Positions 47,370 to 58,539 of a stretch of 64,000 bases of DNA are shown piece by piece. Position numbers and translations under genes: made by a program. Source of the stretch: Glycine soja. Its lineage: Eukaryota > Streptophyta > Magnoliopsida > Fabales > Fabaceae. How positions within the stretch are numbered: position 1 is the stretch's first letter; the number at the start of each line of letters is the position of its first letter. A model generated the notes under the pieces. It searched no databases and was not told where the DNA came from. It saw only the letters and a program-made list of their open reading frames with translations. The stretch covers positions 40,103,562 through 40,167,561 of the forward strand of contig NC_041010.1 of the NCBI RefSeq assembly GCF_004193775.1, in the 5' to 3' direction.

Positions 47370-49335
47370 AAGGATTAGTGTTGAAAAGACCAGAATTTTA
47401 TTTTCTAATAATGTTAATTGAAATATTAGAGATGAAATAAGGGCAAAACTTGACTATCATAGGACTACAAACCCTGGGAAATACTTGGTGTTCCTCTTCA
47501 TCATGATAGAGTTTCAAAGTAAAGCTACTAATTTGTTCTTGAGAAAGTTACCCAAAGATTGAGTAATTGAAAGACTTCTCAATTATCTATGATGGGGAGA
47601 GTTACTTTGACTAAGACAATTAACCAAGTTCTTCCTAACAATGTTATGCAAACAACGGTGCTTCCTTCGTCGATGTGTGAAGAGATTGATAGAAGTTGTA
47701 GAAACTGTGTTTGGGGCCATACTACAAACTTTAATAAAGTCCATTGGCGTAAATGGGATTCTTTGTGTACTCCAAAGAAGAACGGTGGACTTGGGCTTAG
47801 ACAAGCGAGTATTATGAACCAAACAAGTATAATAAAGGTGGGATGGAAAATTTGTACGCGATCAAATGACCTTTGGGTTCAATTCATGTGTGCAAAGTAA
47901 AAGTATAAGTGTGGCAATGGATATGATTCATGTTATTGATCAATGAAGACCAGAGACAAATCTCTCAAAAGGAATTGTTAAAGGGTTGGAAAATTAAATT
48001 TACATTTGAACCTAATTTGGAAGTTGGGTAATGGTCGTAAAATCCAATTTTGGGAGGACAATTAGGTCCCAAGATATGGAAAACTTAGCCAACACTGCTA
48101 TGTTCAAACCAATGAGGGGGCAAATATCCAATGTGTTTCTTTGTGAATGCTAATGGTAATTGGGACTGTGAGCGCATATCTACAGAAATTCCTGATGAGA
48201 TTGTTCAATGTATCAATCAAATGAAACCTCCATGTAGCTCTAGTCGACCAGATTATATGGAATGGATTCATTCGGATGACGGGCAATTTACTACCCATGA
48301 TGCTTATAGTAAACTGTCATGTATGCTCAATTTGGAAGATTACCAGCTTTGCAAAAGTATTTGGCGTTGGCATGGACCAAAACACATTAAATATCTTCTT
48401 TGAAAAATAGGCCAATAAAGTCTCCCCACAAATATGTTAAGGAAACATCACCATATGACTGATGAAGACACTTTCTTTCCTGCTATGCCATGATATAACT
48501 GAATCTCTGGAACATGCTTTTAGAGATTGTACTTGGATGAAGCAAATTTGGATCCATTTCAAGTTTACAACTAATATTTTGTTCTACCAATAGGATATGA
48601 GTAGTTGGATGAAAACCAATATTCAAAGCAATAAAAGGTTAGAAAACACCCAATGGAGTGCTGCATTTGGTGGAGATAGAATGAGATCATCTTCCGGGAT
48701 ACTTGGCACAACACAAATGAAATTTTGTTTAAAGCCTGAGCACTATTAAGAGATATCAAGAGTAGCCAAAATATGGATAATGTACTGAATCCGATTCATA
48801 CAAATTTGAAGACGGACAAGTCTAGAATATGGAATAATCCTATAGAGGGGTGTATGAAACTTAACTGTGATGGAGCTTATCTTCTAGCAGTAAGAGTAGC
48901 TTCAAGTGGTGTTGTCATAAGAGGTAATAGTGGTAGCTTTGTTCGGGCTTACCTAGAAGGTTGGGGCACAATTCAATTTTAGAAGCAGAGCTATGGGCTA
49001 TTTTATATGGCTTGAATATGGCTTGTGACAAAGGGATAACATTGGTAATGGTGGAAACAAATTCTTTTAAAGCTATAAAACTGTTGGATGACAAAAGTGG
49101 TGAGGGGGAGTGCTTTAAAGAGCTTGTAGCTCAGATTTGGAAAATGAAAGAAAAATTCCAGCTCTAGGTGTTGAAAAATATTCACAAAGAAGCGAATAAA
49201 TTAGTAGATTCATTTGCAAAACATGAATTGTCTCTACAATCTCATGTATGTTTTGATAGCAGTGTGCCTGGTTTTGTAGCCCACTCGTTTAAGGGGGATG
49301 CCAATGTACTAAACTCAAATTTCAATAATGTCTAA
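47370..49335 (+). mobile_element. Degenerate LINE ORF2: RT end, zinc-ribbon region and RNase H
   Basis: Broken frames on the + strand follow the C-terminal order of plant LINE ORF2. Near 47400, KTRIYFS and PGKYLGVP-like pieces mark the end of the reverse transcriptase. At 47589-47880, GRVTLTKTINQVLP, NCVWGHT and VHWRKWDSLCTPKKNGGLGLR are clear. At 48131-48400 are DGQFTTHDAYS and IWRWHGPKHIK. At 48810-49165 is an RNase H domain (LNCDGAY, EAELWAILYGLNMA, VETNSFKAIKLL). Stops and frameshifts separate these pieces. The 5' half (endonuclease and most of the RT) is missing. It cannot be autonomous. Confidence 0.85.
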
Positions 49336-49673
49336 TTTTGTCTTGGGTGTTTTGCCTAAACAACTCGACAAAAAAAAATATAAGAAAAATAATAATTAAT
49401 GCATCTAATTTTTTTTTTAAAAAAAGATAAATAAAATTTTTAAAAAGGTCTTTATAATTAGAAATAATGAAGTAATATTTACTACTTTTAAATAGAGTCT
49501 TACTATCTAATGTCCTTAAAATATTATTGATTAAGAAATTAAAGAAAAAAATATCATTATTAAAATTATAGAAGAATCTAAAAAATGATGTGTATATTCT
49601 AAAAATAAACATTATTCCTTTTAGTCTTTTAATCATTGTATTAAGAATATTGGTTAATATTGATGTTCCCTTC

Positions 49674-50010
49674 ATTGTATTTATGACGCACAACATCATG
49701 TAATGACAATTGCATAAATGTGTGGGTCCTTGGGAGCTTGCTGACACATCAGGACGTGTGACATAATTCTCCCCCGAAGGTGCCACAGCCCACAGGCCCC
49801 ACTGCAATGATGCCAACATATCACATGGGCTCCTTAACGGTGTAACAAGTGATTGCCAAAAGCCCACAATGATGTGGCTTTTCCAAATCATTATAAGGAA
49901 TCAGTGACAAGAAAGCAGACTCTGCTGGATCAGGAGTTCAAGAGGGATACTCTTCAATTTCTCATTAATAGTACTTAACTAAAGTTCCATACTTTATAGC
50001 AATAATCTTA
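49674..50010. repeat. Dispersed duplicate block, copy A
   Basis: This block is matched in the same orientation by 54590-54948. Near-identical islands are CCCGAAGGTGCCACAG, TCACATGGGCTCCT, ATTGCCAAAAGCCCACA, TTCAAGAG.GATACTCT and TAACTAAAGT.CCATACT. The stretches between islands diverge in sequence and length. It ends just before the copia element. I see no coding frame and no known RNA gene in it. Confidence 0.65.
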
Positions 50011-50097
50011 TTTTAGTTAGAATAAGCGTTCACGTTTACTATCTTCAAATAAAATTACTTTTCATTCTATGAATGATAATTGCTGGGAAAAAAAAAA

Positions 50098-50442
50098 TAA
50101 AAGAGAAACCATATAATCCTAACTTAAATACTACATAACAACAACATTATTTGACAGCAAAGTATTATGTGTCAACAAAATATTATTTGACAGTAGAACA
50201 TTATTTCTTTTTCCTTATATATATTACATTTATGAGAGTATTATTTCTCTTTCCTTATATATATTACATTTATGAGTTGTCCACAAATAATACAAGAATA
50301 TGCTTTGATTTTATTTTGTCCTCCTAGGTTCTAGGTCATTCTATTTCCATTATACAGACTATAAATAATGTAATCATTGTTATTATTGAACGAAAAATTT
50401 CATAACAATTCTATTTGCCTCATTTCCTTTATTTTTCTGTTA
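50098..50442 (+). repeat. 5' LTR of a Ty1/copia element
   Basis: The 5' LTR (345 bp) aligns with the 3' LTR at 52537-52904: both begin TAA.AGAGAAA...TATAATCCTA and end TTTTTCTGTTA. The primer-binding site TGGTATCAAGAGCCC follows immediately at 50443 and is complementary in type to the 3' end of initiator Met-tRNA. The ends are TA..TA rather than TG..CA. A copy of AAAAA precedes it and another follows the 3' LTR, which fits a 5-bp target duplication, though it is low-complexity. Confidence 0.8.
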
Positions 50443-52536
50443 TGGTATCAAGAGCCCTTTAAGCTTCCGGTCGCCATCTCCCTATGGCTACCTCCGGCTC
50501 ATTTGGTGAGGACGATCTTACTCCACCTCGCACTCCACCACCACCACCTTCCTTGTCTCACATCACAATGGCCCAATACTAACAATTGATGAATCTTCTC
50601 AACAAATCCTCTGGACCTGGTGGTGCAAGCTCAGAGACTACTCTTACACGAACCAACCTCACTCATTCTAACCCAAATCAAATTCACAATTCTGATTTTG
50701 GTAGTCATTTTGTTTTTTCTATTCCCACCACACACACACCTAACAATCTTAGTTGACACACCGTACCATGGATAATTGATTCTGAAGCCATAGACTATAT
50801 AAGTTGTTCCTTAGATTGTTTTTATACATATTTTACAATTGCACCAGTAAAGATTCATTTACCTAATGAATTCACTGTCCAAGCCCACATTTTGGGCAGC
50901 ATAAAATTCACTCCAGATTTTATTATTCATAATGTTCTTTTTGTCCCTGATTTTAGCTTCAATCTTTTGTCTATTCCAAAGTTATTATATACTTTCCCAT
51001 GTCGTATTATTTTTTCTAGTGATCTTTCTAAAATTTCTTGTGAAATACAGGACATGAGCACGTTGAAGACGATTGGTTTGGCTAACTTGAAGGAAGGCCT
51101 TTTTCACTTGATAGTTGGAAAGGATAAAAGCCCATCTACCAACAATATCATCACCACCAACACCAATACCTCCAAGCTTTGGCATTTTAGATTAGGTCAT
51201 TTATCTGGTAATCGTCTTAATGTCTTAAATCAACAATTCCCTTTTATTTCAAAAGATTCTAATGACATTTGTGACATTTGTCATTTAGCTAAACAAAAAC
51301 GATGGCACCTCCATCAATTAGATGTTAGCAACGCTTTCTTACACAAGGACCTCAGGGAGGACGTTTACATGGAGATCCCTCCTGGCTTGCTTGGTTACAC
51401 ATCAAGTCAAAGTTGCAAATTGAAGAAATTACTCTATGGATTAAAGCAATCCAATAGACAATGGTATGGAAAATTATCTAATCTATTGTTGACTTATGGT
51501 TATTCACATGCCCATGCTGATCGTAGTCTATTCATCAAGGCTCATAATTCTGAATTTATCGCTCTAATTGTATATGTTGATGACATTGTGCTAACTGGTA
51601 ATTCCCTTGCTGAGATTGAACGCATTAAGCATATTCACACTAATTTTCACATTAAGAATTTGGGGAAACTGAAATATTTTTTGGGGATTGAAGTTGCACA
51701 TTCTGATAAAGGAATTTCATTATGCCAACATAAGTATTGTTTGGATTTACTAAAAGATTCAGGTATGCTTGGGTGTAAGCCATCCTCCACTCCTATGGAT
51801 AGTTCTCTTCAACTCCATAATGATTCCTCTGGTTTTCTTGACGATCCCCTATCTTATAGACGCCTAGTTGGAAGACTAGTCTATTTGACAAGTACACGCC
51901 CTGATATTGCCTTTGCTACACAACAACTAAGTCAATTTATGTCAAAACCAACAAAAGCCCATCATGCTGCAGCTGTCCGTGTTCTTCGGTATCTCAAAGG
52001 GTGTTCAGGCAAATGCTTATTTTTTCCAAGGACTTGCTCTCCTCATATACTTGGGTTTAGTGATGCTGATTGGGCAACGTGTATTGACTCTAGGCGCTCT
52101 ATTACTGGTTATTGCTTCTTTATAGGCAATTCGCTTGTTTCATGGAAAACCAAGAAGCAAACTACAGTCTCACGTTCCTCTTCTGAGGTTGAATATCGAG
52201 CACTTGCTTCCGCAACTTGTGAATTACAATGACTTTCTTATCTTCTAAGAGATCTACGAATTCCCCTTTCCAAGCCTTCCGTACTTTACTGTGATAATCA
52301 TAGTGCCCTTCACATTGCTGCCAATCCGGTCTTTCATGAATGCACCAAACACTTGGACATTGATTATCATCTAGCCCGTGAAAAGTCCCAAGCTAGACTG
52401 ATGTTACTGCTCCTAGTCCTTTCTTCAAATCAACTTGCAGATATATTCACAAAGACTCTCCCTCCTCATTCCTTCAGCACCAATCTTTCCAAGTTGCAGT
52501 TATAAAACATTTTTGCACCTCCAACTTGTGGGAGGC
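50443..52536 (+). pseudogene. Internal region of a Ty1/copia retrotransposon with large internal deletion
   Basis: The order of domains is a short gag-like leader (MATSGSFGEDDL, with a stop near 50579), a protease remnant, the GAG-pre-integrase zinc region, reverse transcriptase and RNase H. The protease motif reads IIDSEAIDY where DSGA is expected, and stops lie upstream. One open frame of 446 codons (50892-52232) runs from the protease flank through LWHFRLGHLS and CDICHLAKQKR. It passes straight into the RT at HQLDVSNAFLHKDL, then YVDDIVLTG and RNase H (FSDADW, SSSEVEYRAL). The integrase core and the first part of the RT are missing. A stop at 52230-52232 cuts RNase H, whose next motif (CDNHSA) follows after it. 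It cannot replicate on its own. Confidence 0.85.
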
Positions 52537-52691
52537 TAACAGAGAAAATATATAATCCTAGCTTAAATACCACATAACAGTAACATTATTTGACAGCAGA
52601 GCATTATATGGCAACAAAATATTATTTGACAGCAAAGCATTATTTCTCTTTCCTTATATATATTACATTTATGAGAACATTATTTCTCTTT

Positions 52692-52741
<50 letters not shown>

Positions 52742-52904
52742 CATTTATGAGTTGTCCACAAATAATACAAGAATATGCTTTGATTCTATTTTATCCTTCT
52801 AGGTTCTAGGTCATTCTATTCCCATTATACTGACTATAAATAATGTATTCATTGAAGAATTTCATACCAATTTTATTTGCCTAATTTCTTTTATTTTTCT
52901 GTTA
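52537..52904 (+). repeat. 3' LTR of the Ty1/copia element, with expanded (TA)n
   Basis: The sequence runs TAACAGAGAAAA to TTTTTCTGTTA. The terminal heptamers TAACAGA and TCTGTTA are exact inverted repeats, which supports these borders. A purine-rich tract (GTGGGAGGC) lies just before it, as expected for second-strand priming. At 52695-52739 it holds a (TA)n run of about 45 bases where the 5' LTR has only a short TATATATA. Confidence 0.8.
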
Positions 52905-53268
52905 AAAAAGTTACGAAGCAAATTATCGAATGGATTAACTTGTAAAAAGCTTTTCTTTGAATACTTGGATTGATTTTTCTCAATTTGAATATGGAAAAAG
53001 GTTTCTCACAAATTCACATGGAAAAGTGATACATACCTTTACTCACCTAAATTTTATGAGGAAAAGGGATTATGTAGTACTTTATCATGTTTCTTAAAGA
53101 CTAATTCCTGGTTTGCAGGAAGCTGCTATTAATAAATACCACACATTACATTTACAAAACTGTATTTTATATTCAAAAGACTAATGTGGGAATACACATG
53201 TAGCAAAGTAAATTATTCAGCATGTACTAGTTATAAAAGCATGGAAAATAATAAAAGCACGTATCAAA

Positions 53269-53680
53269 TTGATTCCTAGATTGTCGATGACACGGAAATA
53301 TAAATTGTTGCATGAAAAATGTTTTGATACGGTACATGTTTGGATTAGTGTCAATAAAATTGATGTGATTAATGTAAAGATGTTTTCATTACAAGTTATG
53401 AGTGAAAATAAAAAATTATTCAGGGTAGTATCAAAAGAAAGTGTCAAACATATTAATCAAAGTCATAATTAAATTTGACTTACTCTAGACTCAAATTTAA
53501 TGATTTCAAACGTGTAACCAAACAACTTTCTTAAAATTGTTTCCTAAATTGTGGATGACACGAGAATATAAGCGGTTGTCTGAAACATGCTTCGATATCC
53601 CCTTCATTGTTGCTCATATAAAGAGGTGGCGTGATTCAAAGTGATCTTTACTTGTGATGAAAAGACACGAGTCCGAAGTC
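53269..53680. repeat. Two diverged direct copies, spacing ~270 bp
   Basis: The first copy reads ATTGATTCCTAGATTGTCGA, TGACACG.GAATATAA and TGTTTTGATACGG. The second, near 53539, reads ATTGTTTCCTAAATTGTGGA, TGACACGAGAATATAA and TGCTTCGATATCC. Similarity continues weakly into a GTAAAGATG/GTGATC..TTAC part. It is probably an old local duplication or two pieces of one repeat family. Confidence 0.5.
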
Positions 53681-54589
53681 TCAACCGTCTCTTTAAGTAG
53701 TATATCTTTCACTTAGCATTAAAATGTGTCATATTATGTCTTGTAAGGGGCATGTAGTTATGTATTAATGAGATATCTTTGACTACCAAAATAACATTTT
53801 ACAGTATATTTTTCTTCACATTCACATGCATTCTAAATTAAAAAAAAATATTTACAAGAGTAAAGTACCAAGTTGATGCTTAAAAAAGTATTATCTCTTC
53901 TCCTAAATGATACTTGAAGTAAAATAATGAAGTAAAATAAATTAGGTAGGCTAATAAATATTTTAAAAAATTCTGCTAAATAGTCTCTTAAATATTAAAC
54001 TCTTCAAATTAATCCTAGGAATATATCAACTTAGATATTAAACTATTAAATATTCAACACTTCAAGATTATTTAAATAGTAGTTTGAGAATAAAGAGTCT
54101 AGTTCAATTAGTTAAACAAAATATGCGTGTTAAAAATCTTCTGATACTTTGTTTAATATTTATATTTATAGATAAAAAATAATAATAATAATAGTTTGAG
54201 AACAAAATTTCTTATTTACAAACTCTTTAATATTCTAGGAGAAATACATAACCATTTGTCTTAGTTACTTCAGAGAACACAACTAATTAAATAAGTTAAT
54301 AGTATGTTAAGTTACACCATTTGGGATGTGGTTATTCATATTTACAAGGAAAAACTATTAAGTTACAGCCTGCACATTCTTTAGCAAATTGACGTGGTTT
54401 CTCACAGGCTCACAGTTGTAAAGTGTGTCCACACTCCACACAGTTCACTTCTTGTTCTAAGTTAGTTTACTGAATTATGCTGTTTACCCCACATTGCAAG
54501 TAGTAGTGTAATTAAATTGATTAAGTAGAATATTTGAGTTATTATAAATTTTAATTCCTAGGTATAAAAAAAAACATATCCCCACACAC

Positions 54590-54948
54590 ATTGTTATTTA
54601 TTATGACACGCCAACATCAATCTGATGAGGTTCAGTGGGGTCCTTAGGACCTTGTTGGCACATGAGACATAACTCCCCGAAGGTGCCACAGACCCTACAG
54701 CAATGAAGACAAGTGGTCACATGGGCTCCTCGAAGAGGTTAAAACCAACCACATGTCATTGCCAAAAGCCCACACTTGCCTTTCTGCCACACTTTCAAAA
54801 TCACCAAATTGGACCAATGACTTTAAAAAGTAAAAACAGGCTTTGCAGATAGCAGGGGATTCAAGAGTGATACTCTCCTTCGTTGACTGTCTCAGTTCTC
54901 ATTTACACTTTCTCCTAACTAAAGTACCATACTACTGCAATCATAATG
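54590..54948. repeat. Dispersed duplicate block, copy B
   Basis: This is the same-orientation partner of 49674-50010, about 4.9 kb away. The conserved islands appear in the same order. The copia element lies between the two copies. It lies downstream of the ROP gene 3' end. Confidence 0.65.
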
Positions 54949-55499
54949 GCACTCAGATTTAATACTCATAAGTCAAGTCATAACAACCAACACATGAAAA
55001 TGCAGAACCAACTTCAAACTCAGAAAAAGATCTTTTTTATTCTAATGCAAAATGTCAAGGAACGAGAAATTGTTCTTCATAGTTTTCTAAGTTAGTGAGA
55101 GAGAACATGTCACTTTTTTTTTCTCCCTATAAAAATGGATATCTGAGATTTTGGAATGCTGCTGCTGAGAAATCATTATATATCCTCTGGAAAGTTTTAT
55201 AGAGCATGGGCATGGGCATGAAGAAGCATTTCAAGGAAAAAATAACAAAAATTGGCAATATAAAATAAATACATAACTGAGAGAATGAAAAATTCCCTTC
55301 AGTGTCTAATAGGGTCTTGTAAAATGTAAAGTGGAAATAACTGGATATTACTATCTTACATCTTACATAAGTTACAATACAAGCATAAGGATACATTTAG
55401 ATATGCGATCAGATGTCAGGGTTTCCACACTTAGATCTTGAAGCTTTTGCAAAATAACATCCAGTTCAAAAGTAAGTGACGGTGCAATTGATGTGCGTA

Positions 55500-58400
55500 T
55501 TAAGCAGCACAGCCTCCGCACATAATACTTCTGTCAGACAGACCGGTAAAGATACAAGTTAGCATATATAGTCAAATAATGTCAATAGTATACATACAAT
55601 TTCAGCATGAATGATCAAAATATGTATTCCAAAGATTCGAGGATAGTAATATCCAGTTATATATAAACAATGAATATAGACATGTGAATATCAGTATGAA
55701 AAATAATCATTTCTTCCTTCTCAACGGAGACTAATGCTCTTAACAAGACACTTCATGCAAAAGCTTGATTAGTGATCTAAACAAAACACATTCTCAGTTG
55801 AGACTCAATTTAAACGGGTTCACTTTTAAAACTTAGTCATAGTCTTTAATCCCTATTCATGCTTTTTCAGCAGCAGCATGGTCTTTGGTGCAGTATTTTT
55901 CTTTTCTTTCCTTTTTTGGGTACCAGCACCTATTCAACTTTGTCCATTCATCAATATCCCACAGCATAAGTAGTGACATCACCTAGCCCAGCAATTCCAT
56001 TTCCTCTTTAGGAAAGTCTACTTAAATTACACAAAATCTTATCATCAATCTCATCCACCAAAATGCTTTGCAAAGATCAATGATTATAATAAGCATGTTT
56101 CAAAGTATAGGACCAAGGCACTTACACAAATGAGCAACCAGACCTTCTATGCCTTTTCTTCCTTGCCATTTCTTTCCTCCTTGGAGGTTGAGGTTGGAGA
56201 ACAACCTTAATTGCAGTGTCAAACACTGCTTTGACATTCTAAATCATGAAAATATAACTTTATCAAACTCTGCATAAGCTAAGTTTATTGATTTTAATAA
56301 TAAATATTTAAAAGTCATATCAACGATAATTCTTAGTGATAGACAGTGTAAAATTGTATACACTGATAGTGCATAAAATTTAAACTCACTACCTGTTGAG
56401 TCTTTGAACTGCACTCAATGTAAGCAGCTGCACCAATTTGTTTCCTCAGTTCTTCCCCCTATTAGCAATGTGCCATGATTGATAAATGATATCCTTTTCT
56501 TTACTTATATACGTAATACATAAAGTGCTTCATACTTATCAAATAAAATAAACTGAAAGAAGCTAATTTAAAGAATAGAAACCTCAGCAGATGTTATGAC
56601 ATTAGATCCCATGTGATCAGCTACATAACCCCGGTCTTCACGAAGATCTAGAATCAATAATTCAATACTTTATGTCAATAACTTCTTCTCTCTATTCAAT
56701 TAGCAAAACAGCATAATAATAAAATTACAAAAGTTTGCATGTGCTGCTGCTTACCTAACTTCGTACCAACAAGAACAATTGGAACATTAGGTGCAAATCT
56801 ACGCAATTCCGGCATCCACTGAAACAGAAAAGAGCATAAATGCAAAAGTTTAAGTGCACATAAATGCTATGTTGAAAATTGTCCATTATTGATAACTCCC
56901 AATAGGCTAATACTACAATGAAAACATGCACGTTCCATGCTACTAGTAAAGTCACAGGCCTAAACAATAATATAACAGCTACTCCATGCTTAGGCTTTGT
57001 TGGAATATGGGAAGAGAAAATTAGAGCAATAGAATAAGACAAAATTTTCCTCATAGTAATTTGAGAAAATATCATCTTTAGAAAATTAATTCTCATTCAA
57101 ATATTTTCACATTATAAATTAATGTACCCATTTAATATTATATTTTCCCTTTTGGATCAGATTGAACCGTTTGTTCCCCTCCCTCATTCCTACGGTACTG
57201 TTTCTTTTCCTCTTTAGTTTTCTAGGGTGATTTTCCTTTTTCTATCTTTATGTAGCCATCAATAGCCAAAAGTCAACAAAGGCATTTTGGCAAAAATCAA
57301 CATAAACCAGTGATCGTTGAAGCTCCTTTCAACCAAACACTCTCATTATTCAAATGGATATATCTCTGGCCCGTGATCCTATTTGAAAATTGAAGCCGTT
57401 AATATATTTGCTACATTTTCATTATCGTTTTAAATAGTTTATAAGAGATATACTTCTAACACCTAAAAGTTTATATTGCACACTTTTACATTTGCAACAG
57501 GATACTTCACAAATATTGCAAACAACATTTTAAAAAAAAAACAAAAATGGCAAGGAAGACACAGTAAAATAAAAAATTGTTATCCTTCATATCGGTTTTA
57601 TGTACTCTCAAATCAAAGAAAATGGTTTTCATCATAAACTTTCTATTTTCCTTTCATCCCATCTTTTCCCCTAATCGACAGAGAGCCTAAAGGAAAAAAA
57701 GACTCTCACTTTCTAAAACTTAGAATCCAAAACTAAAAACAAGAGAGAATAATATGCAAAACAAGAGCAAGAAGAGATAGATAGATATGAACCTTCTTGA
57801 GAACATTTTCATAGCTAGCTCTGCTAATCAGTGAGAATGCTAAGACAAAAATGTCTGCTCCTCTATAGCTCAGTGGCCTCAACCTGCTATAGTCTTCCTG
57901 GCCTTTTAAAAACAGTGAAAAATGCAACAAGAGTTAGAGAATGATGAGCAACCAAAACACAGTTTCTGGACCATAAAAGTTCATGCGGGAAGCTCCTAGT
58001 ACCTGCTGTGTCCCATAGCCCCAAATTGACAATGCTTCCATCCACAGCTACATTGGCACTGAAATTGTCAAATACTGTTGGTATGTAATCCTGCAACCCA
58101 AAAAATAAAAGAGAAACAAAAACACTAGTGAGTTAGATGATAAAAAAGAGAAGGGTTTCATCACCATACAGTTGAATCTTAGACAAATCAAATCAGAGAT
58201 AATGAAACAAATCAACACATAGGAAAAGGAACCCATTTACTGATATTGTGTCTAACATTAAACCTAGGTACTATTCAACCCCAAAACCTTATCTTGTTCT
58301 TACAGTGTGAGTCTGAACAGAAAAGTACCATTCAGATGAAATACCTCCAAATTTCAAAAAATGAAAACAAGGGAGCTTAATGGATAAAAGAAGCATCTTT

Positions 58401-58539
58401 GATGGATGGGGTCTTATTATTTTTTTGAGGGACTTACAGTGGGGAACTTGTTGCTGGTGTAGCAAATGAGCATGCAGGTTTTCCCAACAGCTCCATCTCC
58501 AACAGTAACACATTTAATGAACTTTGAAGCATTCATCAT
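55500..58539 (-). CDS. Type II ROP (plant RHO) small GTPase
   Basis: Eight coding exons (58539-58438, 58090-58003, 57902-57793, 56818-56755, 56647-56583, 56458-56393, 56238-56126, 55530-55500) join in phase to 212 residues. GTPase motifs are: P-loop GDGAVGKT (14-21), switch [10 protein letters not shown] (36-44), switch II DTAGQEDY with Gln65, GTKLD (118-122) and ECSSKT. The polybasic tail ([15 protein letters not shown]) is followed by [14 protein letters not shown]. This GC-CG box has Cys200, Cys207 and Cys210, S-acylated in type II ROPs, and replaces the CaaX box of type I. The tail is split by an intron, so a 31-base last exon supplies the final cysteines; this is also typical of type II. 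ROPs switch on actin, microtubule, NADPH-oxidase and ABA signalling at the plasma membrane. The start could be either of two adjacent ATGs (58539 or 58536). Confidence 0.95.

Larger units (their letters stand above)
52905..55499. other. Intergenic region with two repeat pairs
   Basis: No gene is supported. A diverged direct duplication (53269-53425 and 53539-53680) and the second copy of the dispersed block (54590-54948) lie here. The last few hundred bases before 55500 probably form the 3' untranslated region of the ROP gene. Confidence 0.45.

Noticed and set aside
49322..49891. 189-codon open frame on the minus strand
   Set aside because: It overlaps the LINE 3' end and the duplicated noncoding block, is dominated by Phe/Ile/Lys/Asn codons from AT-rich DNA and has no recognisable motif.
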